Positions 34,346-46,029 are shown, counted from the first letter of the stretch. The stretch: DNA of 64,000 nucleotides from Elmis aenea (GCA_947652605.1 OX393578.1:57791415-57855414), one strand, 5' to 3'. The notes: generated by a model from the letters alone, not told the origin. Program-made: numbers and translations.

Positions 34346-36539
34346 GTCCAGGTGAAAAAGTGTTGCTTTTCCAAAGGCGTCAAAGATTTTCACAAATCAA
34401 CTTTTCGGATAAATTTATCTCTACCAGCCCACCTTGATCGTTTTGAGTTAATAAACTATTCTTACCCTACTTTTTGTTTTGCTAATATATTTTTATCCCT
34501 TATCCCTTTCTCCTGCTATTCCTTCACCGTGTAACGCTTTTCCGTGTTTTGTTTGGTTGTTTTGTCCCGATTTACGAAATATAACGCAGCACACAAATCA
34601 CAAACTTTTCACCAGTACAACCTACAAAAACCTCCACAGTCAAACTAATGAAGGATATTACTGGAAAAAACTATAAGTAGATACTTCATGAAAATTTTAG
34701 CTCATCATAGGCTAGGCCAGAACCGTTTCATCCTATTCTCGTAGGAAGCAATAACTGTCATAATTAAAAAAAAAAACTGGCAAAAGTTAATCTTTAGTCA
34801 ACAATATTTTGCTGAATTATTGACGCATTGCTCTTAAATAATCAAACCAGACACTTTCAAACCTAAGACAATGATAGGTGCTATTTCTATTTCATCGGGC
34901 GAGTCTGGAGGAACAGTTTTGAGCTCTTGTTACTTTAGCAAAACCCATTTCATTTAATTGAACATTCCTCTTTTAACGCAGTAAATACAACCAACTTCTT
35001 AATTTATGTTTCTGAAGTACCGACGCAACAGCTCTACTTCATTTCAACAATTTTCCCGTTTCCAATTTGTTCCGATCCGTTCCCACCACAGCATTTGTTT
35101 TTAATAAATCAAAAACTCGTCTGATATCGGGCGAAACCCTTTTATAAAATCTTTCGCTAAACTCGAGATTACTTGAAGCAACTTTGTTTTACAAACATCT
35201 GTTCAAAGTAACTAAACAATTTAATTTGTCATTTCAGCTAAGCTTGCCGCAAGAAGCTATTTCGCAACCTTAACTTTCGACACAGAAATGTAGGGGGTGC
35301 AGCTGCAATTTGCCAAGCGAAAGTTTTGCGTTTTAAAATATATACGTTAAACGATTTTTTATACCTAACACACCAGAAATAAATAAATACCCTTTGTTTT
35401 CAACTTGTTGATATTCTTAAACAAGAAAATTTATTTTATCTCAGTGGTCATTCAATAACCGAATATTATTGACACAGACTAAAATTTATAAAACTAAATG
35501 TATAATTAAGTCCAACCCAGGGGCTTTTACATGATAAATGTTTTTTATTGATGAATATTTACAAGAAAATGTAAAAATATAATTTAAGATCTTAAGAACT
35601 TTTGATCCCAAATAATTTTTATCTTAAAAACTTTTTTGCATTTACTCTAATACCACAGTTATAATATATCTCGTAGTTTAGTGAAAATACCCGACACCTT
35701 CACCAAATTTAATAAAAATTTAATAAAAATTTAATAAATTGCGATAACACGAGGACATGCTAAACGTTTTTTAAAAACATCTACAAGAATACGGTAAAAT
35801 ATGTATGAAGTATTAATAATTATAAGCCATACAAGGCACAACGGGTCAAAGATAATTATCCTTTATATTACTTGGAGACTGACTGAGTTCTCAAAGTAAA
35901 TAATTTAATCAATACATTATTAATACGTACAGCATAAATAATTTTCGGATGTTGTTGTATATTTTATACCAGTAATAAAATTAACGGAAGTTAAAATATG
36001 TTTGTTATTTTATTAGTCTTGATTTAATTTTGTTTTGTTTCCTATCTCAATTTAAAAGCAGAGTTCATTCAACTGTTTAATTTTTTGGGAGATCAAAATA
36101 TTTAATAAAATGCTGTGTCATGTTTCATCTGGCACAACCTTTTGATCTTCATGTTGTTTTTCTTTTAGCAATCAAGTTTAGAGCCTAATTAATTTCCTTT
36201 TAATTTTCATATAATATAAGTTGGTTATTACATTGTTAAAAATTCTTTTAAGGCATTTTTAAACAAACTTACGGTAGAAATGCATTTATTAGGATATCTT
36301 TAACATTTTCGAAAAACCTAATGATAGTTGCAAAGCTTTTGAATTTTTGCCTTAAACTGCAAACTTTTTACAATATTATGTAGAGCTGTAAAAAAAATTG
36401 GAGGCCGTTTTTAGCCTCAACAAAAGTGAAAATTCATAGCTTGGGGAGTCCAACACTTTTATAAAACAAAAATTGTATATGTGTAGGAGTTTGTGTATAA
36501 AAATTTGTATCTCTATGTAACACCATTTTCACTCGCCTA
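34346..36539. other. Unassigned AT-rich sequence
   Basis: No gene or clear repeat. A short three-fold AATAAAAATTT repeat lies at 35710-35738. Confidence 0.35.
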
Positions 36540-37240
36540 ATAAAAAAATTATATAACCAAAGTATTTAAAAATTTTACAAGTGTGTTATAGCCTTGCATT
36601 TTATGTCGCCAAACTTCAAAAACTGTTCTATAGGCCTCATTGTTACTAAAAATGTTAAACAACAATTATACAATCCCTAACGACCACTACGTCGTTTGGA
36701 AATGGATTTAAAATATTTTTTATCGCTCATCAAAAATTTAAAACTTTTACAAGTGCATAACCTTGCATGTTTTATCGCCAAAAACCAAGAAATTTTTCTG
36801 AGCCTGAGTATTTCTAAAACTATTAAACAACAAATATTCAACCCAAAACGACCAAAAATTTGTTTATAAACAGATTAAAAATATTTTTTATAGCTCATTG
36901 TATTAATTAAAAATTTAAAAAAAAATTCTATGGTCTTAATCGTTACTGAAAATGTTAAACAATATTTATACAATCCATAACGACCATTAATTCATTTGGA
37001 AGCGGATTGAAAATATTTTTTATAAGGCTTCAAAATATCTAAAACATTTGCAAGTGAATAGCCATGCATATTTTGTCCCCAAAACATCAACAACTTTTCT
37101 ATGGGCCTGATCGTTTCTAAAAATGTTAAAGAAGATTTATACAACCCATAACGACCATAAATTTGTTTAGAAACTGATTAAAAATATTTTTATAGTGCGC
37201 TGAACTACTTAAAACTTTTGTACCATGCCATACTTTGTAC
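36540..37240. repeat. Decayed tandem repeat, about 170-bp unit
   Basis: About four diverged copies. The anchor AACGACCA occurs at 36679, 36847, 36979 and 37150 (spacings 168, 132, 171), each preceded by AATGTTAAA-like and ATACAATCC-like text and followed by TTAAAATATTTTTTAT. The third spacing implies a deletion of about 38 bp. The unit length is satellite-like. Confidence 0.75.
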
Positions 37241-38170
37241 CTGCTCAGTTATTTAAATAATATAACGTTTTAATCACCAGTATCCGATCAAAAATGTGCA
37301 TATTTTACTTCTATAACGTGGCGAAGTGCTGTTTTAGTAATAAATATTTAGTAAATGCGTGGGTTCGCGACAATTCCGTCGACAACGCAGTAGATTAGAG
37401 AAAATGAAGATATAAAAATCTTTCACTTTTACTGTTATCGCTCTTTATAAGAATGAGCCTGCCTTTGACGATTTATTTTCCTTTTGTTGTCCCGGTAAAC
37501 TGCCACTAATCCCCCGTCGTACGATACCTCGTCATTGTCGTTTTATTCTGAGGTAAAGTTGTCAAAAATCATATCAGTCTATACGCGAGCGAATCGCGAG
37601 CTTCGGCATAAAAATAAGTTTTTCTCATCATTTACACATTTACCGTTCATTCGTTATGCAAAATACAAAATAAGCTGCGTCGTATTGTCGAAAACAACTT
37701 GCTAGATCGATGCCATTTTTCGGCGTTTGAAAATTTCAATATCACCGCTCTTATAATATCGCGAATGGAGCAATGAAGTATGAGAAGCCAATGAAGTAGA
37801 AAAAAACGATGGATTTCTAAAGAATTCGTGTGATTTGTCTTATAGTAATCGGCCCCTGATTTACCGAATAGACTTCCAGAAACGAGAAATGAATACATAG
37901 CACGTCAAATAAGCGATTGGCGGTAATACTTTTGGGCTCGGAATAAAAGCGACAAAAAGCTGTTAGGTGTCATTTAAGAATATCTTTACTAGAGAGAGAT
38001 TTACATAAGTTTAATACAACAATTTTTGATGTAGATCTTTTTTTAAGGCTTTAAGTTAATTAGCCCTTTATGTTGCTCGAATTATCAATAACGAGTCCAC
38101 ATGTATTTCAGCCTACTGGATTAAGTATGAGCTTGTAAAGTAACTTCCATTTTTGTTTGTTGTTATGTTT
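37241..38170. other. Unassigned sequence with less AT bias
   Basis: Region 37380-37920 is richer in CG dinucleotides than its surroundings. It has no transposon hallmark and no recognised coding. Confidence 0.3.
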
Positions 38171-38174
38171 AGGG

Positions 38175-38325
38175 TAGTTCACCTTCACACGGTGACACTA
38201 GCGTCGTAACACTAGGTGCCGTGGCATCAAATGTCGTCGTCTGAACAGCCTGATGTCGCGATGCCACGATGTCATGACGCCAGTGCCGTGACACTAGCGA
38301 TGTCGTGACACTGACATCAACTGCC
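38175..38325. repeat. GC-rich direct and inverted repeats of GTGACACTAGCG
   Basis: GGTGACACTAGCGTCGT, CGTAACACTAGGTGCCGT, GTGCCGTGACACTAGCGAT and GTCGTGACACTGACATC are variants of one motif, with inverted forms such as GTGCCGTGGCATC and GCGATGCCACGATG between them. It looks like one end of a DNA element with repeated subterminal sites; the partner end was not found. Confidence 0.5.
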
Positions 38326-38608
38326 AAGTTTTGATATTAATTATGCGGTACTTGACCATACTTTTATATTTGTCATAATAGACGAATAATACACATTTGT
38401 TGTCGTCGATTTCTAAATTATTATGTCCTCAATTGATGTTCTAACAATTTTAGAGCATTATCAACAATATTTTTGTTTATGGGACAAATCTATTCCCAAA
38501 TAAAGCGACTTCAAAATAATTAGTTGCTCTACATTCTACAACACTCGTTGCTTCAGTTACAAGAGCGGCCAATTTTATTTTGATGACGCGACGCTAAAAT
38601 ATATTGTA

Positions 38609-38917
38609 ATGGTGCCTTTCCACTTAAGAGTAAAGTACTCTCGAAAGCAGCGTCGCCAATGGATACACCCCTGAGAGCTACTCTCCGAGAGCTAATATTT
38701 ATTAAGTAGCTCTCAAGTGGATACGCGCTGTCAACCCTCTCCGAGAGTAGCGCGCCAAATACAGGCTAGACGTGCATGGTGCCTTTCCATGTGAGAGTAA
38801 ACTACTCTCGATAGCAGCGTCGCCAAGGATACAGCCCCTGAGAGTAACTCACGATTGGCTGTATCCTTGGCGACGCTGCTATCGAGAGTAGTTTACTCTC
38901 ACGTGGAAAGGCACCAT
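38609..38917. mobile_element. Miniature element with internal long hairpin
   Basis: The outer ends are ATGGTGCCTTTCCAC at 38609 and its inverse ending at 38917. A second copy of the left end at 38776 makes, with the right end, a hairpin with 61-bp arms (one mismatch) and a 20-bp loop. GAGAGTAGCTCTC-type palindromes recur inside. A left-end duplication or nested insertion would explain the extra copy. Confidence 0.75.
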
Positions 38918-39059
38918 TTTGAGAGTAGCTCTCGAGAGTTTTTAATCGAGATGACGAAAAATTGGTCTGTAGCTATTATAAAAAAACGAAATCCATATAT
39001 TTTTTAAGGGAAAATATTGGTGAATTTAAAATTGTACAACACGTTATAAAAAAAATTAA

Positions 39060-39480
39060 ATTAGAGAAGGTTTGACCATTGCAAATTTCCAGAGCGGCCG
39101 CTAAAAGAATTGCTTTGCCGTGACAATCGCACGAAATCATTTATAACTGGAAAACCACTGAACCGAATTCGGATATCTTTACATATTCGAAGAGAGCAAG
39201 GTTCGTTTCACTATTCACGAAAAATGCGCAATAATAAATATCGAAAAGGCTCCGTAAAACGCGTACAACTTATGTGCAATTTTGTCGAAATAAAATAATT
39301 TTGAGGTGAAATTGCCTCCTTTCACGAAATCGGTCATAACTTGATAACCCGTGGGCCGATTTTAAATATCTTTACATTTTTGAAGAGGGAAAAGATTGCT
39401 TTACGATTACCGTTAAACTCTTAATTTGAAACGCCGAATTGGCTTCGCACCAAACAAAAAACTTTTTAAAAATTTCTAGT
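39060..39480. repeat. Two diverged copies of an about 196-bp unit
   Basis: GATATCTTTACATATTCGAAGAGAG at about 39169 and AATATCTTTACATTTTTGAAGAGGG at about 39365 are 196 bp apart, each preceded by TATAACTGG/CATAACTTG and followed by AA(G)GTTCG/AAGATTGCTTT. The match is weak. An open frame at 39110 spans the first unit and has no known domain. Confidence 0.45.
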
Positions 39481-39959
39481 AAAATTCTTTAAATAAATAT
39501 CTCGTTTTTTAACAGTGTATAAATAATAAGTTGTATATTTCAACGATTTTTGTGTGTGTCGGATAATTCATATTAATTTTGAATAAAATGAATCAATTTG
39601 ACTACAGGAATTATTTCAGCCACTATATTCCAAAAAAAACTATTGGTCTTATACCAAAAAAAAGTTCTTCAGTTATCACTTGTTTTCTTATTCGATGTGG
39701 TTTATTTTTATTTTTATTATTTTTTTTAATTTTGTCATTAGTCCCTCAACCGTCAGGTGTAGGACTGATGAGTTGTGTTGTGCTGACTTTCTTCCACGTC
39801 TTTTTGTCTTTTGCTTGTGGGTTATTATACGAATAAATGGATTCGCCCAACGGGTCTTTATCGATCCACTCAAAATCTATTACCATAAAATATATGTTTA
39901 CTTAAAATATGCTTCCTTTAGACATTGGACAACAGTGTGTAAAAGTCTCAAAAACATTA

Positions 39960-40322
39960 TCTATATATATAAAAATGAATGTATGTATGTATGTTTGTCC
40001 TTTATGCATTCCTATACCACTCATCCGATCCTGACCAAATTTGGCACAGACAATCTATAGGACCATGGAAAGAACATAGGCTATATGAGAATTCCCAAAA
40101 GTTCCAAAAATTCCCAAAAGAACCAAAATTCCCAAAAGATCCAAATATCACAAAAGTTTCAAAATTCTCAATAGATACAAAAATTGTCAATAGATACAAA
40201 AATTCCCAAAAGATCCAAAATTCTCAAAAGGTCAAAAACGTCCACCGGGCGCGAGCGCGAAGCGCGAGTAGTCTGTCATTGATAAAAAAAATTCACCGAG
40301 CGAAGCCGGGTCACTACGCTAG
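39960..40322 (+). mobile_element. Helitron-like non-autonomous element
   Basis: It begins TCTATATATATAAAAATGAA directly after an A and ends ACTACGCTAG directly before a T, with a short stem (ACCGAGCGAAGCCGGGT) about 10 bp before CTAG. These are the Helitron 5' TC, the 3' CTRR end with subterminal hairpin, and A|T insertion. The GACCAAATTTGGCACAGAC motif is shared with 924-1450. The interior at 40085-40235 is a minisatellite of about 18 bp (TTCCCAAAAGATCCAAAA and variants). No Rep/helicase gene is present. Confidence 0.75.
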
Positions 40323-41396
40323 TAAATTATAAATAGTTCTGGGCATAAATGGATAAACACCGATCGATTTTTTTTTCGAGTAAATATTTACAAAATCTAT
40401 TTTTATGAAGCCGATTGATAGGCGAAAATTTAAGATGGCTATAGCAGAACACACAAAATCTACGTTATATCTTGAGTTCTGTTGTCGCTTTGTGTTGTGG
40501 TTATTATTCCTATTACCATTGTCGTGTGCAGGAAGTGGATGAAAAACTATATTGCTCTGCTATGTTAATCGACTTTAAACTTTCAGAAATAAGACACTTC
40601 GAAACAGTCGCTCCGTCGCGAAAGGAGCTCTTAAATTAAAACACAATACCGCACTCTTTTGTAGTCTAGTTAGCAATAAACAAAAGGCATGCGCGCTTTT
40701 ATTTTTCCACCAATACAGCCGACAGCACAACACGCAAAATATGCAAAGTCGTTTTATTAAAACGCAGTGTTGCTAACGCGAGGCATTCAATTCGTTGTTA
40801 AAATTTAAACCTGATTCGCGAATTTTCATAAAAATACCCCGTTCTGTTTTAATATGTAAATAAACGAAGATAATAATTTAGAATGAAGACAAAAGGAGGG
40901 TTTGAAGCCCTAAAGTTACCCTCTTAGCGAATAATTAAATTAAAATTATCACTCGAAACGAAAATCCTCAACACAAACAATGGGGCGTTAGAGTGTGGGG
41001 GAGATCAGTTCACAAAGGGTGTTTTATTGTCATCGTATTAAGTACCAGACATTCAAGTGGGGTATTTTGCGTCGCTACACCGACCTGATTTTTTTTAATG
41101 CGCTTATCTTTTAACATTATGGCAAATTGTTTGTTTGTTTCTGCTCCAAACCGAATGAATTATGGTAATAAAAAGTAAGCAAGTATTTCACTATTAACTG
41201 ATTTCGTTTACACCCCTTATATGTGACAATGAATAGTGTATCAAATTAAATTGTGCATGAATTAAACGGCGATATCAAAAATTATCTTAGTCAAAGGTGG
41301 CTGAAAAATAAAAAACTATCTAATATCGTACTTTTGTAATAATTTTGTTAAAGTTTGTCAAGTTTCATTCCATACTGACATCATCTGCAATAATGT
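40323..41396. other. Unassigned sequence
   Basis: No gene, RNA or element boundary was recognised. Confidence 0.35.
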
Positions 41397-42115
41397 AGTA
41401 AGTTAGTTAGTTAGTTATCCGTTCTTCTTTTGCCGTTAGGCGTTGAGGCGTTCTGATTTGCAGAACTTTTTCCATTTAATTCAGTTTTTGACTTATTTTG
41501 CAGCTTGGTTCCATGTGGTGCTCTTCGTTGACAATACTTGTCCCACTTCTTGGTTCCAGCTTCTACGTGGTCTCCCTTTGCTATTATTTATTCTATCCCA
41601 GCCTGTGTCCCATATTTCTTTTACAGAGTTCCCGTCCTTTATTCAGATTAGGTGCCCAAACCAGTTAAGTTGTCTATCTTCTATTTTTTTAATGATTCGA
41701 TCAACTTTGAGCCTTTTCGTAATTTCTTCGTTCTTGATTTTATCTAATCTAGAAACCCTTCTATCTCCTTAAAACCCTCAAATCTGCTGGTACAATTTTT
41801 GATTGTAACCTGTTTTGAGGGTCCAAGATTCGCTTCCGTATATTAGCGTAGGTATAAAAACAGAGTTATACACTCTAACTTTTGTTTGTTTATTTACTTC
41901 TCTCTTGTTGAAGAATACCTCTTTTAAGGAGCTAAATAAATTATTTACAGCCTTTATTTTATTATTAATTTCTTGTCCTATACATCCTTTATTGTTTATA
42001 ATCGAACCCAGGTATTTCAGATTTTTAGTTTTGTTTAAACTGTGTTCATCAATGGTTATGTCGATGTTATCCCCCTCTCTTGATATTACTATTATCTCTG
42101 ATTTGTCATTATTTA
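41397..42115 (-). mobile_element. LINE copy 1, 3' part (thumb, C-terminus and tail)
   Basis: Downstream half of a - strand LINE split by the pogo element at 42116. The translation gives NNDKSEIIVISREGDNIDIT, KNLKYLGSIINNKGCIGQEI and VYNSVFIPTLIYGSESWTL, the usual post-RT '.YG.E.W.L' block, then in broken frames a Trp/Gly/His-rich segment (QLNWFGHLIRM) and a GRPR-type basic tail. The 3' end has a (TAAC)n tail at 41397-41418. The other half of the same copy is at 44250-44725. Confidence 0.85.
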
Positions 42116-42687
42116 GGGTAAAACCCCCAAACATTGGCACTTTAAGGCTATAGAGACAAATAAAACCGTTTATTTAACAATTTATCATGTAAAAGCCCAA
42201 AAATGAATTTTTATTACATTCCGCAAAGTTAGTCCTTACTTTTACAATTGCATTTTTTTCTTTTTAAGATCAATTCTGTTCTTTTTTCCTCAAATTTATA
42301 AAATTGGTCCGATTTTCTAGTCATTGGCACATTAATACCAATGATTGGCACTTGAATTATTCCAGTGATTGGCACCCCTTACTGTTCGTTAGAACCATTG
42401 GGATGTAGGGTGGTATGGTTGGTTGGTTGGGAGGGTAGTTTTAGTTAAAATATAGTTTTTATGGTTACGTTAGATACATAGTATAATAGAATAAAATATA
42501 ACTTTCAAAATAATGTTTATTGTTGAAAAATCTAGATTATAAAAAATTATAAAAATTAAAAAAATTCTTCATAAAATAATACTTATTAACCGAGGAACAA
42601 AAATATATAATACTGCAGTGTTAAAGGCCCAATAATGAGCCACGTGATGCGCATGTTTGGCATATAGTTTTCCTTGAAGTTTTGGCG

Positions 42688-43360
42688 TTACTTTAGGCAT
42701 TGAACATGATAGGTTCTACGACATTTTTGACATCCGATTCCTACATTTGTCAAGTAGATATTCTGGGTACAAATGAAACAAAGGCCTCTACGTATGACAA
42801 TATTGTTTTTTGGTGGTGAATAATACACGCTACTTGTCAAGGGAATATCTGAGTCCTCATCTGATTCACTATCCTCAAATAGATTTCTTATGTGACGCTC
42901 TTTTTCTTTCTTCTCAGATTCAGATTCGCGTCTACATGAATCTCCTGGATTTACTTCGCGATTTATCTTGTTGAAAATTTTATTAGAACTTTTAAGTGCA
43001 ATCTTCAGAGATTGACTTTCAGGACTCTCTTTAGCATCAGTTCCAATTTTAACATTTTTATCTGCAAAAGTGTTTCTGTTCTTCTGGTTTTTTTTGACTA
43101 GAGTTGAGTTTTTCTTCGTTGTAGTTGAGTTTTTTTTTGCTGAAATTATGTTTTTCTTAGCGTCTTGTTTGATCAATTTCTTTTGTCTGTTCTCTTCTTT
43201 TCTTCTTTCGTTTTCTTCTTTGGCCTTTTCTTTTAATTCCATTTCTTTTTTATATTGTGTAGAGGTGACGACATAAGAAGATCTTCTAGACTGGTATGTT
43301 CCTTTTCTTTCGGGTGTTTTAGGGTGCAAGAGATATTCTGCTATATCCGTTTTTAGTAAA
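42688..43360 (-). pseudogene. pogo-type transposase, C-terminal tail with PHD-like finger
   Basis: It begins at the deletion junction with KTDIAEYLLHPKTPERKG, the normal sequence just after the DDE domain in insect pogo-like transposases. There follow a Lys/Glu-rich helix (KEMELKEKAKEENERRKEEN), Lys/Asn-rich repeats (KKNSTTTKKNSTLVKKNQKN), an acidic patch (FEDSESDEDSDIP) and a zinc finger, CFICTQN...GCQKCRRTYHVQC, with the C-C-C-C-H-C spacing of a PHD-like finger, ending LK and stop at 42688. It is open but lacks its own start. The whole catalytic core between WYNF and KTDIAEYLL has been lost. Confidence 0.82.
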
Positions 43361-43361
43361 G

Positions 43362-43718
43362 TTATACCAATGATTTCCTAGTATGTTGTTGTTGAATGGT
43401 TGGCCTTTGGTTTGCATCTAAGAAAGCCTTGACTGAACACTGAATGTCGATTTTTCTTCGTGGAAAGCCTTTCTTATGACTTTCCAGGATATACTCAACA
43501 AGTGTATTTTCCTCTTCTTTCGTGAGATAAGTATGCCTTCCGAATTCGGGTTTTGTGAACTTTGGCCCCAACCTAAACTGGAGAGTTGACCTTGGTATTC
43601 CGTATTTTTTTGAAACTGTTTTTATGGTTATGCCAGACTTGACTTCATTCAGAGCACTTTGAAGAATCTGTTCAAAATATCTCTTCACGTATTTTTTATC
43701 TTTCTTAATCTTGGGCAT
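43362..43718 (-). pseudogene. pogo-type transposase, N-terminal DNA-binding region
   Basis: The start is ATG at 43718: MPKIKKDKKYVKRYFEQIL, then SGITIKTVSKKYGIPRSTL and QFRLG. This is the psq-type helix-turn-helix ('A.KYGIPRSTL') that begins pogo/Tigger transposases. It continues through EFGRHTYLTKEEENTLVEYI, the start of the CENP-B-like second helix-turn-helix. A one-base shift after DANQRP turns the expected PFNNNILGNHWYNF into a false tail and stop. About 118 codons remain where a whole transposase would have roughly 400 or more. It would bind the element's ends but cannot cut DNA. Confidence 0.88.
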
Positions 43719-44249
43719 TTGAAAAAAAAACACATCACACTGGAGCCTATTCCTAACTTTGATAGACGTGCCAATGTTTGGCGAAATTCAAAAATTATCT
43801 TACCCAAATGTTGCCACCAGGTGCCAATATTTAGCGGGAGCCTATATTGCTATACCAAATGTTGGCACCGCTGTTTTTTTATTAAAAAGTTAACCAATCT
43901 TATGTTTTGTACAAGAATTATCAACAGAAAATCATAAAATACTATTACTAAAAACTTGCAAATAATATTACTACAAAACTAGCCAGTAACCCAACTTGTT
44001 TCTATAGTCTACTACTATGAAAGTTGATAAAAACTTACTTTTATGAAGAAGACGTCACACATTTCACCGCATAATTCAGCCATCTTTGAAACAACGGCAT
44101 GCGTAATGGTTCGAGGATGCACTTCGATGTTGTCAGATTTCATAAAAAATATTCCTAACAGCTGAATGAAATTACTTTTTTATATATAGAGGAAAATATA
44201 AAGGAAGTGCCAATCATTGGTGAAATGCCAACGTTTGGGGGTTTTACCC

Positions 44250-44725
44250 TATTTTCAGCCCGAATTCACCAAGATGTTCTTTTCATATGTTCACCGTTCT
44301 TTGTAGTTCTATTTCATTTGGGGCAGCTAAAATTAAGTCTCCCGCGTATAAAATTTTTTTCACTCTGACAGGCATCAACTTTCTAGTGCCCACCTGTATC
44401 CCTCTTGCTAATGCACTGGCCTTCTTTGCTATGTCATCCAGCACTGTTAGGAATAGTGTGGGGCTCAGAATACTTCCTTGTCTCACCCCTTTGTAAGTCA
44501 GGAATGTATCCGTAATATCCGTATGCTCTCCTCCTGTTCTTAAACATTTTTGGTCTTGCTGTAGACACTCTTAATTGCTCTTATTAAATCTTGGTCAATG
44601 TTTCTGTTTCCTAATGAAGACCATATTTTATTTCTAGGAATTGAATGCGTTTTAAAGATCTATTGCACAAAGAAATACATTTCTGTTGCCTCTCAGTATT
44701 CTTTCTGATATTTGTCTTAGGCAAT
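44250..44725 (-). mobile_element. LINE copy 1, 5' part (RT fingers/palm)
   Basis: The - strand translation has MRQGSILSPTLFLTVLDDIA (RT motif B), KKASALARGIQVGTRKLMP, VKKILYAGDLILAAPNEIEL and QRTVNI. The catalytic box, YA.DL, here reads YAGDL: the first Asp of the usual pair is replaced by Gly, so this copy is inactive even apart from the insertion. Homology to copy 2 (56114-57574) ends at about 44725, which is a 5' truncation. Confidence 0.85.
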
Positions 44726-46029
44726 AATGTAAAAATGTCTTATTAATTAGATAAAATAGTAATAAACAACAAGTTTCTAAATTAAAATAAAAGACTATTA
44801 CCGTTTTTATTAACAAAATAAGCTAAAATAAAATAACTGGTGAAATTATCCCCCTTGCGTTCAAAGCACAAGTTTGCGCGCCTCGTCATGCTATCAAAAG
44901 CATTTTGCAGCATTATTGGAGTTATGGTTGCACATTCTTCAACAATTATTTGTTTCAGTTCTTGCATATTATGTGCAGAACTTCTGAAAATTCCATACAA
45001 GTTACTAGCATGTGGTAGAATATTTCAAATGTACATAAAAACGAAATGAGTTTGATGTGCAGTGTCCTCCTGAAGCGACTTTAATTTTTGATCGTATGTG
45101 AGGGTTGGCAGGTGCAATAAATCGAGCAACCTCTGTCACGGACCTAATAATCCTCAGCTGTGTTTGCCAATGTTTGTATATTAACCGATTTAATGGATTT
45201 TAAAGCTTTTTTGCGCCTTTAAATTGTTTTTAAACGATTTTTTATGCAAATATGGGAAATTCGCAGATCGATACGCGTTCGTTTTATTTTATTTCCGTTT
45301 TATCCGGTCGCATCTGCTTTGCTGTTGCCATAGAATTAATTGGACGTTCTAAAAATGTACTAATAGTTGACAAATAGTACTTTTAGAAATCTCGCATTTA
45401 ACGGATTAGAGCTTTTAAATATATTGCTGTGTAGCGCCGTAGAAGCTTTTTCAATTTAATTCCTCTTTTATCCTACATGCATTTATTTCCGTTTTTTACA
45501 AGCGGAATACATTTTACAAGATCAGTATGATGTAAAGCATGTCTCGTTTGATTTCATTTGTAATTTTTCATTCTATTGGCTTTTACGATATGTTGACTCA
45601 CAAAACACTGAAATTCTACGTCAAAACAAGATATATCAGTGCCGGGTCACATTCTGCCAGCAAACAACTATTGACATGTTTATCCAAATGGAAAAATAAC
45701 CTGGTTAACAAACGTCCAAGATATGAATTCGAATTTGTTTTAATAAATATGAAAAAGCAACACTTCAAACATCAACTAACAAATTATACGAATGCTTAGA
45801 CAGACTACATAAAATAATATTTGAAAAGGTTAAATGGAAAGAAATAATGAACCTCCATTACTACATCTTTATTTATTTTTAATGCGCAGTTTTCTGGTTT
45901 TTTATTAAGTATATTAAACACATTTAATTGTACTGCATCACTAAATAAAACAATACTTTCTTCATACTGCGTATGGCGAAAGTAAAAAGTTAGCGGATTA
46001 AGCTCGGGCCCCGGGCGCAAGAGAAAATA
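44726..46029. other. Unassigned sequence
   Basis: No gene or repeat was recognised. Several 60-90 codon frames on both strands have no recognisable domain. Confidence 0.35.

Larger units (their letters stand above)
42116..44249 (-). mobile_element. pogo/Tigger-type element, core-deleted
   Basis: The TIRs are GGGTAAAACCCCCAAACATT at 42116 and, inverted from 44249, GGGTAAAACCCCCAAACGTT. They are flanked by TA (42114-42115 and 44250-44251), the pogo/Tc1 target duplication. Subterminal TTGGCAC motifs recur on both sides (near 42131, 42324, 42345, 42368; inverted or direct near 43768, 43820, 43862 and 44212). It carries the two ends of a transposase gene on the - strand but no DDE core. It splits a LINE whose paralog at 55984-57690 shows the empty site. 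Confidence 0.93.

Noticed and set aside
39579..40332. Several frames of 61-126 codons
   Set aside because: They are hydrophobic AT-rich frames or translations of the Helitron minisatellite, with no protein family features.
41443..42153. + strand frames of 109 and 112 codons
   Set aside because: They are antisense shadows of the - strand LINE copy 1.
43070..43276. Phe-rich + strand frame that looks like a membrane segment
   Set aside because: It is antisense to the Lys-rich tail of the pogo transposase.
42688..43329. A host PHD-finger gene
   Set aside because: It lies inside perfect pogo boundaries and its start matches the sequence that follows the DDE domain in pogo-like transposases.
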